Shown here piece after piece: positions 41,216 through 54,334 of a stretch of DNA of 64,000 nucleotides; positions within the stretch are counted from its first letter, which is position 1, and every line of letters starts with the position of its first letter. Source of the stretch: Paenibacillus sp. 1781tsa1 (GTDB taxonomy: Bacteria > Bacillota > Bacilli > Paenibacillales > Paenibacillaceae). The translations under genes and the position numbers were made by a program. The DNA lies in assembly GCF_024159265.1 (NCBI RefSeq), contig NZ_JAMYWY010000001.1:310001-374000 (forward strand). Reading direction: 5' to 3'. The notes under the pieces are model-generated. The model worked only from the letters and a program-made list of their open reading frames with translations. It searched no databases and was not told the origin of the DNA.

Positions 41216-42179
41216 TGATGATGTCCATGGTGGCATAAAAGATACTTCTATTAATACGGTTAATATGGATCAAATAACTGCACGGCGCAATGTGACCATC
41301 ATTAAAGTTCCTTTTGGACTCGGGGGAGCAAGAGGTGGTGCGGAGTTGGGGCCGGATGAATTGATTACAGCTGGACTGAAGCGGGAGATCGCGAGTCTTG
41401 GGCTAGTGCTTTCCAAAGAAGTGAGGGTTGATTGTCCTTCTGAACCTGCTGCCCCTATTGAGCGAAATCGTGTAAAACACTTAAATGAGGTGCGCCAGGT
41501 CAGTGAGAAGGTGTGTCATGAAGTATCGACTGCGGTAGAAGAGGGGGTCTTTCCACTTGTACTGGGAGGAGATCATAGTGTAGCGATTGGTACTTTGGCC
41601 GGGTTAACAGCGCACTATTCCAATTTGGGTGTGATCTGGTTTGATGCGCATGCAGACTTGAATACGGAAGAACGTAGCTTGTCCGGTAATATGCATGGGA
41701 TGAGTGTGGCTGCTTCCTTGGGGCATACTGCATACAATCTGTCGCACATTGCTGGAGCAGGCTCGTTTATTGATCCGTCCAACTTGGTTTATATTGGACT
41801 GCGTGATCTGGATGAGTATGAGAAAGAGCAGATTAAGGGACTGGGAATTCGGGCATTTACGATGCATGATATTGACCGTATGGGAATACAACAAGTTATT
41901 GAACAAGCAATAGCTACAGCGGGGAAAGGGACAGATGGTATTCATGTCAGCTTTGACATGGATTGTCTGGATCCGCGGGAAGCTCCGGGTGTAGGCACCC
42001 CAGTGCCGGGTGGTTTGAATTACCGAGAGGCACATTACGCACTGGAGATACTTGCTTCCACCAATCAAGTTACGTCCATGGAACTGGTTGAGGTGAATCC
42101 GTTGTTTGATCATAATAGACATACGGCACGACTTGGTGTGGAACTGATCGCTTCTCTGCTTGGTAAGCGCATATTATAG
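41205..42179 (+). CDS. rocF: Arginase
   Basis: The product is a 324-residue ureohydrolase splitting arginine to ornithine and urea. Manganese ligands are visible in [18 protein letters not shown] and SFDMDCLDP, with the arginase-type [13 protein letters not shown] and [13 protein letters not shown] 41205 follows AAGGAG at nine bases inside the end of rocD. Agmatinase cannot be excluded, but GLNYRE and the pairing with rocD favour arginase. The N-terminus is about 20 residues longer than usual. Confidence 0.93.
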   Translation: MKNDDDVHGGIKDTSINTVNMDQITARRNVTIIKVPFGLGGARGGAELGPDELITAGLKREIASLGLVLSKEVRVDCPSEPAAPIERNRVKHLNEVRQVSEKVCHEVSTAVEEGVFPLVLGGDHSVAIGTLAGLTAHYSNLGVIWFDAHADLNTEERSLSGNMHGMSVAASLGHTAYNLSHIAGAGSFIDPSNLVYIGLRDLDEYEKEQIKGLGIRAFTMHDIDRMGIQQVIEQAIATAGKGTDGIHVSFDMDCLDPREAPGVGTPVPGGLNYREAHYALEILASTNQVTSMELVEVNPLFDHNRHTARLGVELIASLLGKRIL

Positions 42180-42453
42180 GTACTGAGAAGTGATGCGGGG
42201 TGTATAAGCAGTGCCTAAGATATGAATTTCTTATTTATATAGAAGGAAAGAAAGCTGAGATCTCAAAAAACCAGGGCTGGTCACAATCAATTGTTCACTA
42301 CAATCGCAGTGAAAGTGGCTTCCCTGGTTATGTTAATTGATTAGTATATTAGAAGCAGCCTAAAGAGGATGCTGAGTGTCATTTCTATAGTACAGGAGCA
42401 TCAGAATACATATTGTGCCGATGATACGGAAAATTATCATTTTCAAAAAAGAC
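42180..42453. other. Intergenic region between rocF and rRNA operon 2
   Basis: Contains a long hairpin (AACCAGGG at about 42269 with CCCTGGTT near 42328) that probably ends the roc operon. Nothing else is supported. Confidence 0.5.
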
Positions 42454-42482
42454 TTGCAATGTAAAACTGCACATGGTATATT
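42454..42482 (+). promoter_or_regulatory. rRNA operon 2 distal promoter (P1)
   Basis: TTGCAA (42454-42459), 17 bases, TATATT (42477-42482). Operon 1 keeps the TATATT and downstream sequence but has TAGTAA at the -35 position. Confidence 0.75.
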
Positions 42483-42563
42483 CTAATTCCGGCCAAGAAA
42501 ACACAGTTTACACGGTGCGGCAAGCGAATGAAATAAGCTTCGAAAGAAACTTAAAAAAAGAGC

Positions 42564-42592
42564 TTGCAAAGTTGGTTCGGACATGATATTAT
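42564..42592 (+). promoter_or_regulatory. rRNA operon 2 proximal promoter (P2)
   Basis: TTGCAA (42564-42569), 17 bases, TATTAT (42587-42592), behind the same A-rich tract as in operon 1. A boxA-like TGATCTTTGAAAACT follows at 42637-42651. Confidence 0.8.
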
Positions 42593-42789
42593 ATAAGAGT
42601 TGCTGAAGAGAACGACATTCGGTAGCGAAACAAGTTTGATCTTTGAAAACTGAACAACGAGTGAGTAAACATTCTGCTTGCAGAATGAACGCAAAAGTTT
42701 GAAACAAGCCTTGGCTTGGATCGACTGGAGCACAAATGAGATTTTTAATCTCGTCAGATTCAAAATGAGCTTATCGCTCTTTTCAATAC

Positions 42790-47608
<4,819 letters not shown>

Positions 47609-47688
47609 ATTGCAAGTGACAGTTCGCACACTTTCGTTTCGAATCTAGTTTTCAGAGAACAACTCTGAAATGTAAGCACAGCTATGCG

Positions 47689-47805
47689 TTTGGTGGCGAT
47701 GGCGGAGGGGTTCCACACGTACCCATCCCGAACACGACCGTTAAGCCCTCTAGCGCCGATGGTACTTGGACCGCAGGGTCCTGGGAGAGTAGGACGCCGC
47801 CAAGC
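47689..47805 (+). rRNA. rrf: 5S ribosomal RNA, copy 2
   Basis: 117 nt, identical in appearance to copy 1. It lies 80 bases after 23S, a shorter gap than the 139 bases in operon 1. Confidence 0.97.
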
Positions 47806-47810
47806 GATTT

Positions 47811-47830
47811 CCCTTTGGGGTATTTTTTTT
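47811..47830 (+). terminator. Weak terminator-like hairpin after 5S copy 2
   Basis: CCC-TTT-GGGG followed by TATTTTTTTT. It is weaker than its counterpart in operon 1. Confidence 0.4.
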
Positions 47831-47862
47831 GCCCCCCTTGCCAAGGAATAAGGGATATATTA

Positions 47863-47936
47863 GGGCCCTTAGCTCAGTTGGTTAGAGCGCACCTCTGATA
47901 AGGGTGAGGCCGGTGGTTCGAGTCCACCAGGGCCCA
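47863..47936 (+). tRNA. tRNA-Ile(GAT)
   Basis: Same sequence as the first tRNA of cluster 1; no CCA encoded. Confidence 0.96.
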
Positions 47937-47970
47937 TAGCAAGACCACAACAAGAAATAAACCAGAGTAT

Positions 47971-48046
47971 GGGGCCATAGCTCAGCTGGGAGAGCGCCTG
48001 CCTTGCAAGCAGGAGGTCAGCGGTTCGATCCCGCTTGGCTCCACCA
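47971..48046 (+). tRNA. tRNA-Ala(TGC)
   Basis: Anticodon loop CTTGCAA, encoded CCA. Confidence 0.96.
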
Positions 48047-48047
48047 T

Positions 48048-48123
48048 TCCCTGATAGCTCAGTTGGTAGAGCACTCGACTGTTAATCGAGTTGTCACAGG
48101 TTCGAGCCCTGTTCGGGGAGCCA
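48048..48123 (+). tRNA. tRNA-Asn(GTT)
   Basis: Anticodon loop CTGTTAA. Differs from the cluster 1 copy by one T-loop base (TTCGAGC instead of TTCGAGT). CCA encoded. Confidence 0.96.
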
Positions 48124-48126
48124 TAT

Positions 48127-48218
48127 GGAGAGGTGTCCGAGCTGGCCGAAGGAGCACGATTGGAAATCGTGTAGGCGTCACAAGCGTCTCGAGGGTTCGA
48201 ATCCCTCTCTCTCCGCCA
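48127..48218 (+). tRNA. tRNA-Ser(GGA)
   Basis: Class II tRNA with a long variable arm and anticodon GGA in ATTGGAAAT. CCA encoded. Only in cluster 2, inserted between Asn and Glu. Confidence 0.95.
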
Positions 48219-48234
48219 GATATTTTTTTAGCAA

Positions 48235-48306
48235 GGCCCGTTGGTCAAGGGGTTAAGACACCTCCCTTTCACGGAGGTAACAGGGGTTCGAATCCCCTAC
48301 GGGTCA
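48235..48306 (+). tRNA. tRNA-Glu(TTC)
   Basis: Anticodon loop CTTTCAC, no CCA encoded. Its 3' tail is repeated at 48401-48417. Confidence 0.95.
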
Positions 48307-48400
48307 TAGCAATACCTATTGCTTCAACAAGGGATGAGAATTCCAAAGGTTCGTCGGAGGATGTACTTCGTTAGCAACTGCTTCGCAGTCTCGAAAGAGT

Positions 48401-48417
48401 ATCCCCTACGGGTCATA
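48401..48417 (+). repeat. Duplicated 3' tail of tRNA-Glu
   Basis: ATCCCCTACGGGTCATA repeats 48292-48308 at a distance of 109 bases. The intervening segment matches that of cluster 1 but lacks the right arm of its hairpin. Confidence 0.85.
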
Positions 48418-48421
48418 ATAT

Positions 48422-48497
48422 GGAGGCTTAGCTCAGCTGGGAGAGCATCTGCCTTACAAGCAGAGGGTCGGGGGTTCGATCCCCTCAGCCTCCACCA
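48422..48497 (+). tRNA. tRNA-Val(TAC)
   Basis: Anticodon loop CTTACAA, encoded CCA. Confidence 0.96.
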
Positions 48498-48515
48498 TAA
48501 CACTTTTAATAACGA

Positions 48516-48589
<74 letters not shown>

Positions 48590-48614
48590 TTAACTTTCCT
48601 TGAGAAAGTACTAT

Positions 48615-48692
48615 GGAACCGTGGTGTAGTTGGCCTAACATGCCTGCCTGTCACGCAGGAGATCGCGGGTTCGAATCCCGTCGGTTCCGCCA
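48615..48692 (+). tRNA. tRNA-Asp(GTC)
   Basis: Anticodon loop CTGTCAC, encoded CCA. Confidence 0.96.
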
Positions 48693-48714
48693 TTTTTAAT
48701 TAAATATACACCTT

Positions 48715-48790
<76 letters not shown>

Positions 48791-48887
48791 TTTTTAGTAT
48801 TTACATCTGAATTTGTAATCGAATGTATATTATAGATACAGTTGTTAATACTAAGATACTCTTAGTGGATGAATGGCTTACTCTATG

Positions 48888-48963
48888 GCGATCGTGGCGA
48901 AGTGGTTAACGCACCGGTTTGTGGATCCGGCATTCGGGGGTTCAATTCCCCTCGATCGCCCCA
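48888..48963 (+). tRNA. tRNA-His(GTG)
   Basis: Anticodon GTG in TTTGTGGAT; acceptor GCGATCG/CGATCGC with C73 and encoded CCA. G at 48887 can serve as the G-1 typical of tRNA-His. Confidence 0.95.
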
Positions 48964-48974
48964 TGATTTTTTAA

Positions 48975-49049
48975 TGGGGATTAGCCAAGCGGTAAGGCAA
49001 CGGACTTTGACTCCGTCATGCATAGGTTCAAATCCTATATCCCCAGCCA
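48975..49049 (+). tRNA. tRNA-Gln(TTG)
   Basis: Anticodon loop CTTTGAC, acceptor TGGGGAT/ATCCCCA, encoded CCA. Only in cluster 2. Confidence 0.95.
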
Positions 49050-49061
49050 TTTCATTATTTT

Positions 49062-49137
49062 GAGTCATTAGCTCAGTTGGTAGAGCACCTGACTTTTAAT
49101 CAGGGTGTCGAAGGTTCGAGCCCTTCATGACTCACCA
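49062..49137 (+). tRNA. tRNA-Lys(TTT)
   Basis: Anticodon loop CTTTTAA, encoded CCA. Confidence 0.96.
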
Positions 49138-49146
49138 TTATATTTT

Positions 49147-49234
<88 letters not shown>

Positions 49235-49242
49235 TATGTTTT

Positions 49243-49317
49243 GCGGAAGTGGCTCAGCGGTAGAGCATCGCCTTGCCAAGGCGAGGGTCGCGGGTTCGAT
49301 TCCCGTCTTCCGCTCCA
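49243..49317 (+). tRNA. tRNA-Gly(GCC)
   Basis: Anticodon loop TTGCCAA, encoded CCA. Confidence 0.96.
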
Positions 49318-49323
49318 ATATTT

Positions 49324-49400
49324 GCGCCCTTAGCTCAGCTGGATAGAGCGTTTGACTACGAATCAAAAGGCCGGGAGTTCGAATCTCTCAGGGCGCGCCA
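49324..49400 (+). tRNA. tRNA-Arg(ACG)
   Basis: Anticodon loop CTACGAA, encoded CCA. Confidence 0.96.
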
Positions 49401-49416
49401 TTATTTTCATACGTAT

Positions 49417-49490
49417 CGGGATGTAGCTCAGCTTGGTAGAGCACCTGGTTTGGGACCAGGGGGTCGCATGTTCAAATCGTGTCATCCCGA
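49417..49490 (+). tRNA. tRNA-Pro(TGG)
   Basis: Anticodon TGG, no CCA encoded. Confidence 0.95.
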
Positions 49491-49502
49491 TTTTTTTATT
49501 TT

Positions 49503-49573
49503 GCGGGTGTAGTTCAATGGTAGAACTTTAGCCTTCCAAGCTAATAGCGTGGGTTCGATTCCCATCACCCGCT
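49503..49573 (+). tRNA. tRNA-Gly(TCC)
   Basis: Anticodon loop CTTCCAA, no CCA encoded. Last gene of cluster 2. Confidence 0.95.
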
Positions 49574-49586
49574 TCCTAGATTTATT

Positions 49587-49621
49587 GAAAGAGCTCTTGC
49601 TTATTGCAGGAGCTCTTTTTG
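49587..49621 (+). terminator. Terminator of rRNA-tRNA operon 2
   Basis: AAAGAGCTCTTGC, TTATT, GCAGGAGCTCTTTTT. It differs in sequence from the operon 1 terminator. Confidence 0.9.
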
Positions 49622-49689
49622 TATTAGCATTTAAACTCTACAATAGCTTACTATACAAGTTATACAAGTATTTAAATTCAAGAAAGACA

Positions 49690-49730
49690 AAAGCTCCTCT
49701 TTCTACGATGCACGCAGGAAGAGGAGCTTG
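49690..49730 (-). terminator. Terminator of the secreted CYTH-like gene
   Basis: AAGCTCCTCTTTC and GGAAGAGGAGCTT form a 12-bp stem. Read on the minus strand it is followed by TTTTGTCTTTCTT. Confidence 0.8.
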
Positions 49731-49751
49731 CCGTGTTTCAATGACTAATAA

Positions 49752-50618
49752 TTAATATCTTTCAAGAATCGTCTGTGTCTTCAAGCCATCCGCAGGAATC
49801 AGCCAGTTGTTGTTCTCCAGCAATTGCAGCAGTTGGGTACGCAGTCCGGATACAGCTACAGCATCATCGGTTTTGAAAGAGACCTCTACGATATTCTCAA
49901 TACCTGTACCTGCTGCGTCACGGATCGGCCATACTTCGAGTGTAAGCTCTTGACCATTCCATGTACCTTCATAACGTTGGAATGTGATAGGGCCATATGC
50001 ACGGGATTGCGTCAGTTGTTGCTTGCCCCAGTTGGAGGCAGACCAGTTTTTCAATTTGCCAGGGAGCTTGTCCAGTAACATGTTCAAGGCTTCTTGCTCT
50101 GAAGGAAGCTGAACACCTGTTGCTTGGGTATCGACTTTTTTGGTGTTGGAGAAGCTTAGCGTTTGTTTGCCGTATCCCCAATCAATCTCAGCCTCGTAAT
50201 TATCATCTGATTTATCGAATCCTTCTTGGTTAGCTAGTGTCAGCGCTGCGTTGATATCACCATTAATGATAGGGTACCGTTTTTTGTAGGTCAGTTCGTA
50301 GTTGTTTTTATCATCCTTCTTGCGAAAACGAACATTCCATCCTTGCTCATCCAGTCCGAGCGCATTGGTGTCAAAGTACTCTGCGTTAATGTTTCTTGGC
50401 GTGGAACTCAGGCCGAGGGTCTGAATCACTTCACTGCGTGGTGTCCCATCTGTATTGAGCACGAGTTTTGGCTTGGCCAGAAACTTCACTTCATAAGCAG
50501 GAACGGCATTGGCAGCAGCTGAAGCCTGGGGTGCTCCCAGAAACGTCAGTCCACTTCCCAATGTTATTATGCTCAGCATGAATGAGGCGGTTACCTTTTT
50601 CCACTTTTTCAAAACCAA
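49752..50618 (-). CDS. Secreted CYTH-like domain protein
   Basis: The product is a 288-residue exported protein. The signal peptide has a KKWKK start, a hydrophobic core (FMLSIITLGSGLTFL) and a likely cut after ASA near residue 35. The mature part resembles the CYTH/triphosphate-tunnel fold: YEVKFLAKPKLVL as first strand, then EYFDTNALGLDEQGWNVRFR, KKDDKNNYELTYKKR and a late YEGTWNGQELTLEVWPIRDA. The classic ExExK metal motif is incomplete (only EVK). A weak family match is therefore possible, and catalysis is doubtful. The ribosome site AGGAGAGTGATT precedes the start. Flanking genes give no functional hint. Confidence 0.7.
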   Translation of the reverse strand: MVLKKWKKVTASFMLSIITLGSGLTFLGAPQASAAANAVPAYEVKFLAKPKLVLNTDGTPRSEVIQTLGLSSTPRNINAEYFDTNALGLDEQGWNVRFRKKDDKNNYELTYKKRYPIINGDINAALTLANQEGFDKSDDNYEAEIDWGYGKQTLSFSNTKKVDTQATGVQLPSEQEALNMLLDKLPGKLKNWSASNWGKQQLTQSRAYGPITFQRYEGTWNGQELTLEVWPIRDAAGTGIENIVEVSFKTDDAVAVSGLRTQLLQLLENNNWLIPADGLKTQTILERY

Positions 50619-50740
50619 TCACTCTCCTAATCTGGATTAACGTACAGATCCTACTTTATCGTCCGAGTATCTGAAAGCGATTAACGGGGAGCGCACATTG
50701 CGTTAACCCTGCATAGATTTGATGAATGGCAAACGATAGT

Positions 50741-51667
50741 TTATAGAGGATCAGGGTAATCAGCTATGGGAAATGGGGAAACGTGACTCACCTCTCGCAG
50801 CACTTCTTTGAAGCGGTTTACCTGAACTGAAGGGTGGCGGTCCTTGTTATGTACGGTGTATATATGGCGCGGTGCCTGCTCTCCCGGAATGGGGAGAACC
50901 TGAATGAGCCCGTGCTGCTCCTCCCACTGTACAGCCATCCGTGACATGAACGAGACATGCCCCCCAATTAACACAAGCTGTTTGATTGCTTCCAGGGAAT
51001 CCATCTCCACCGTACTCCGTAAACGAATGTCATGTTGCGCGAGCCATTGGTTGGTTAGTCGCCGAGTACTGGATTCGTTGCCATGTAAGGCAAATGGGAT
51101 CTGAGCAATATGCTCAGGCGTCAATGGTTCCTTCTGGGCCAAACCATGCTGCAAAGAACAGATTAATACCAAATCATCTTCACATAACGTCTCAGCTTGC
51201 AGCGCGGGTCCGACAAACGGTTCCGAAGAGATCACCCCCAGATCAATCTGATGCCGAATTAACATCTCGCGAATAACAGGTGATGGTTTGACGGATAAGA
51301 CGATGCGAATACCAGGGAATTCCTGAGAAAAGGTATTGAGTATGGCGGGCAGCAGATATGTAGCCGGTACATAACTTGCCCCAATGTGCAGAGTGCCCCG
51401 ATAGAGACTGTCATACTCTTTCACAACCCGCCTTGCCTCTTGGGTCAAAGCATTGATTTTGACAGAATAGTGGAGCAGGGCTTGTCCGGCCTCGGTTAAA
51501 AAAGTCTTCCCACTGCGCGATTCAAATAATCGCACACCCATCTCTTCCTCCAATGACTTCATATGAAATGTAACGGTCGGTTGTTTGATTCCCAGTAACT
51601 CGGCCACGCTTGTCATGTGATGATGCTTGTCGATCAGCTCAACAATTTGCAATTTGATCAGATTCAA
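50741..51667 (-). CDS. LysR-family transcriptional regulator
   Basis: The product is a 308-residue regulator. The N-terminal winged HTH reads MTSVAELLGIKQPTVTFHMK then SLEEEMGVRLFESR, followed by a LysR substrate domain from about residue 90 (GTLHIGASYVPATYLLPAIL). TTG start preceded by AAAGGAG at 10 bases. It is divergent from the ABC importer operon at 52074, the classic arrangement for control of the neighbour. The type resembles CysL/YwfK-like regulators. Confidence 0.92.
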   Translation of the reverse strand: MNLIKLQIVELIDKHHHMTSVAELLGIKQPTVTFHMKSLEEEMGVRLFESRSGKTFLTEAGQALLHYSVKINALTQEARRVVKEYDSLYRGTLHIGASYVPATYLLPAILNTFSQEFPGIRIVLSVKPSPVIREMLIRHQIDLGVISSEPFVGPALQAETLCEDDLVLICSLQHGLAQKEPLTPEHIAQIPFALHGNESSTRRLTNQWLAQHDIRLRSTVEMDSLEAIKQLVLIGGHVSFMSRMAVQWEEQHGLIQVLPIPGEQAPRHIYTVHNKDRHPSVQVNRFKEVLREVSHVSPFPIADYPDPL

Positions 51668-51702
51668 TGTTCCAACACTCCTTTCACTTCTACTAGCCCA
51701 AT

Positions 51703-51721
51703 ATATAAGATGATCTAATAT
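51703..51721. promoter_or_regulatory. Candidate LysR binding site near the lysR start
   Basis: ATATAAGAT and ATCTAATAT flank a central G, with one mismatch in nine pairs. It lies 36 bases before the lysR start codon, the usual autoregulatory place. Confidence 0.5.
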
Positions 51722-51814
51722 TTTTCATAAAGACGGAGAGTACAGAACCAATCTGAAGAAGCGAAGCCAAAAGCTTTCTGGAAGTAAGCTACTTCGGAAG
51801 CATATTCTTCGCCT

Positions 51815-51866
51815 TTATCCCCGGATTTCTCCCTTTATAAAGGGAATATAAGAAATCTGGGGATAA
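51815..51866. repeat. Nested inverted repeat in the control region
   Basis: TTATCCCC and GGGGATAA, then GATTTCT and AGAAATC, enclose the perfect inner palindrome CCCTTTATAAAGGG. The 52-base structure is flanked by GC-richer sequence unlike the rest of the region and may be a dispersed intergenic repeat or a transcriptional barrier. Confidence 0.65.
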
Positions 51867-51930
51867 CAGCGATCGGAAGGTGGTGCTGTAATCGGAGCGA
51901 CAACATGAAAATTAATTTAGTTCACCTACT

Positions 51931-51945
51931 ATAGATTTAATCTAT
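51931..51945. promoter_or_regulatory. Candidate LysR operator for the ABC operon
   Basis: ATAGATT-T-AATCTAT is a perfect 15-base palindrome with the T-N11-A form of LysR sites, sharing the AGAT/ATCT core with 51703-51721. Confidence 0.55.
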
Positions 51946-52073
51946 GAACATCAACAGAATTCATCTAAAAAGTTAATTCCAATTTTACATACAAGACATA
52001 CAACTCGCGAAAGCGGACGTTAGACTGAGAACAGTGCAAGAGATCAAGTAACAGAAGACAGGCAGGGATGCTT

Positions 52074-53090
52074 ATGAAATTAGAGATAACGGGAATTCAA
52101 AAATCATTTAATCAAACACCCGCACTGCTGCCGACAGATCTAACGCTTGAACATGGTAAGTTCACGACACTGCTTGGCCCATCGGGCTGTGGCAAAACAA
52201 CACTGCTCCGTATGTTGGCCGGGCTGGAACAGCCGGATGCGGGGGAGATTCGTGCAGATGGTGAGTATATCTACTCTGCGGCGAAGCGGATTGATATACC
52301 AACACACAAGCGTAATCTGGGCATGGTGTTTCAGGATTTTGCATTATGGCCGCATATGACCGTATATGAAAATGTAGCGTTTGGCCTAAAGGCCGGAAAA
52401 CAGAAATCCGATCTGCGGCAAAAGGTGAACGAAGCCCTTGGTATGGTTCGCCTGCAAGGCATGGAAGATCGATATCCTCATCAGCTGTCTGGTGGACAGC
52501 AGCAACGGGTTGCTTTTGCCAGAGCCGTAGTCGTCAGACCTGGTGTGATCCTGTTCGATGAGCCACTAAGTGCACTGGATGCTGTACTTCGGGAAGAGAT
52601 GCGGATTGAGATGATGTCCTTGGTACGGGATATGGGACTGACTGCGCTGTACGTCACACATGATCAGATTGAAGCGATGTCGATGTCGGATGAGATTGTG
52701 GTGATGCAGAAGGGACGGATATTGCAAAAGGGAAGCCCGGAAACGATCTACTCGGCGCCAAGTGATCCCTATGTCGCTTCGTTTATCGGAAAGTCCAACT
52801 GGCTCACTCCTAATCAATCGATGGTGCGTCCAGAGCATGTCACTTGGAACAAAACAGGTCATGATGATCTGTGTTATCCAGGGACGGTACTTAGTGTCAG
52901 CTATGTAGGTGAGCGTTATGAAGTACAAGTGCAGATGGAAGGGCTGGGCGTATGGACAGCCTATATGAACCAAAGAGTGCGTGTGGGAGAGCGGGTTCAG
53001 CTTCATGTAGCCCCCGAGAGGATATGCCGAATGGACGGTTATGACCACCCGAGTATGAAGCAAAACGAAGCGATCGCAGTGGCATATTAA
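52074..53090 (+). CDS. ABC importer ATP-binding protein (Fe3+/phosphonate type)
   Basis: The product is a 338-residue ATPase of the FbpC/PotA class. Walker A is GPSGCGKTT (35-43), Q-loop FQDFALWPHM, signature LSGGQQQR from residue 138, Walker B VILFDEPLSALD and switch His in YVTHDQIEAM. A C-terminal TOBE-like domain follows (MVRPEHVTW and later strands). The ATG at 52074 is six bases from GGCAGGG; an ATG six bases upstream touches that site. First gene of a four-gene operon with binding protein, permease and MBL/beta-CASP protein. Confidence 0.93.
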   Translation: MKLEITGIQKSFNQTPALLPTDLTLEHGKFTTLLGPSGCGKTTLLRMLAGLEQPDAGEIRADGEYIYSAAKRIDIPTHKRNLGMVFQDFALWPHMTVYENVAFGLKAGKQKSDLRQKVNEALGMVRLQGMEDRYPHQLSGGQQQRVAFARAVVVRPGVILFDEPLSALDAVLREEMRIEMMSLVRDMGLTALYVTHDQIEAMSMSDEIVVMQKGRILQKGSPETIYSAPSDPYVASFIGKSNWLTPNQSMVRPEHVTWNKTGHDDLCYPGTVLSVSYVGERYEVQVQMEGLGVWTAYMNQRVRVGERVQLHVAPERICRMDGYDHPSMKQNEAIAVAY

Positions 53091-53160
53091 ATTGGTGAAC
53101 GAGCACGCAGTTGGAAGCAGGAGTACACATTTTATAAGAAACCAGGGGAGATGGACGAAT

Positions 53161-54234
53161 ATGTTGAATATGAAAACACGGAAAAAGAGCGCAATGCTGT
53201 TATTAACAGCGGTCATGAGTATCAGTTTGTTCGGATGTAGTACAGGGAACACAACCACAGGCAACGCGGCACAACCTGCAGGTGAAGGAAACACAGCAGC
53301 AGCGGCAGAAACAACGAAACCGGCTGGCGGCAAGCTGGTTTTGTACAGTGCTGGCCCACAGAAGCTGGCGGATAACATCGTGAGTGGATTTACAGACAAA
53401 ACAGGGATCGAAGTCGAAATGTTCCAGGGAACGACAGGCAAAATCCTGGCTCGTATGGAAGCTGAGAAGTCCAATCCGGTAGCAGACGTTGTAATCCTGG
53501 CCTCCTTGCCTTCAGCACAGGCTTTGAAAGCCGATGGTTTGACCATGCCTTACCCCGAAGCAGCCAATGCGGACAAGCTGAACAAGGACTGGTCGGATGC
53601 AGAAGGCAACTATTTTAGCAGCAGTGCTTCCGCACTGGGTATTGTGTATAACACCAAACTGGTGTCTACCCCACCAACAAGTTGGGCAGATCTTGCTACG
53701 CCTGTGTGGAAAGATGCAGTGAACATTCCCGACCCTACATTATCAGGTTCAGCACTCGACTTCATCACAGGATACCTGAGCGCGAACGGTGAAAAAGGAT
53801 GGGACCTGCTCAGTGCCTATAAAGCCAATGGCGTAGCGATGGCAGGAGCCAATCAGGAAGCACTTGATCCGGTCATTACGGGTGCCAAAAGCATCGTAGC
53901 GGCAGGTGTGGATTACATGGCGTATTCCTCCAAGGCAAAAGGTGAACCACTGGATATCGTATATCCTGAAGAAGGCACGGTAATCAGCCCAAGACCTGCA
54001 GCAATTCTGAAATCCAGTCCGAATGTAGAGAATGCCAAAGCGTTCATCGACTACTTGTTGTCTGACGAAGCACAGAAGCTCGTTACAGATGCCTACCTAA
54101 TACCGGGCCGCGAAGACATTGAAGCGACTAACCGTACCAATGTGAAGGATATTCCACAACTAAAAGTGGATTGGAACTGGATGAGCGAACATGGCGAAGA
54201 GACTGCGGCGCGTTTCTCCGAGACGTTTAAGTAA
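53161..54234 (+). CDS. ABC transporter substrate-binding lipoprotein (Fe3+/2-AEP type)
   Basis: The product is a 357-residue lipoprotein. Lipobox Cys26 (SLFGC) is followed by a Thr/Ala/Gly-rich linker. The mature part is of the SBP_bac class used for ferric iron, thiamine or 2-aminoethylphosphonate: KLVLYSAGPQKLADNIVSGF, GTTGKILARMEAEKSNPVAD, ALGIVYNTKLV. AGGGGAG precedes the ATG at 53161. The paired tyrosines that bind iron in FbpA are not obvious, so the substrate is left open. Confidence 0.9.
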   Translation: MLNMKTRKKSAMLLLTAVMSISLFGCSTGNTTTGNAAQPAGEGNTAAAAETTKPAGGKLVLYSAGPQKLADNIVSGFTDKTGIEVEMFQGTTGKILARMEAEKSNPVADVVILASLPSAQALKADGLTMPYPEAANADKLNKDWSDAEGNYFSSSASALGIVYNTKLVSTPPTSWADLATPVWKDAVNIPDPTLSGSALDFITGYLSANGEKGWDLLSAYKANGVAMAGANQEALDPVITGAKSIVAAGVDYMAYSSKAKGEPLDIVYPEEGTVISPRPAAILKSSPNVENAKAFIDYLLSDEAQKLVTDAYLIPGREDIEATNRTNVKDIPQLKVDWNWMSEHGEETAARFSETFK

Positions 54235-54334
54235 GTACTTTTGCATAGGCAAACACCGAAAGAAGAACAAGCATAGAGACAATTAGGCAAAAGGAATACC
54301 TGCTGTCTGTGGAAAGTCATGTGAGGTGAACGTA

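Larger units (their letters stand above)
51668..52073. other. LysR-ABC divergent control region
   Basis: A 406-base region. It holds two AGAT/ATCT inverted repeats (51703-51721 and 51931-51945) and a large hairpin at 51815-51866. I see no gene. Confidence 0.6.

Noticed and set aside
53092-53160. Longer N-terminus for the Fe3+/2-AEP-type binding protein
   Set aside because: It would put 23 polar residues before the signal peptide; the ATG at 53161 fits a lipoprotein.
52566-53546. A 326-codon open frame on the minus strand
   Set aside because: Antisense to the ATPase and binding-protein genes of the ABC operon, with no family motif.
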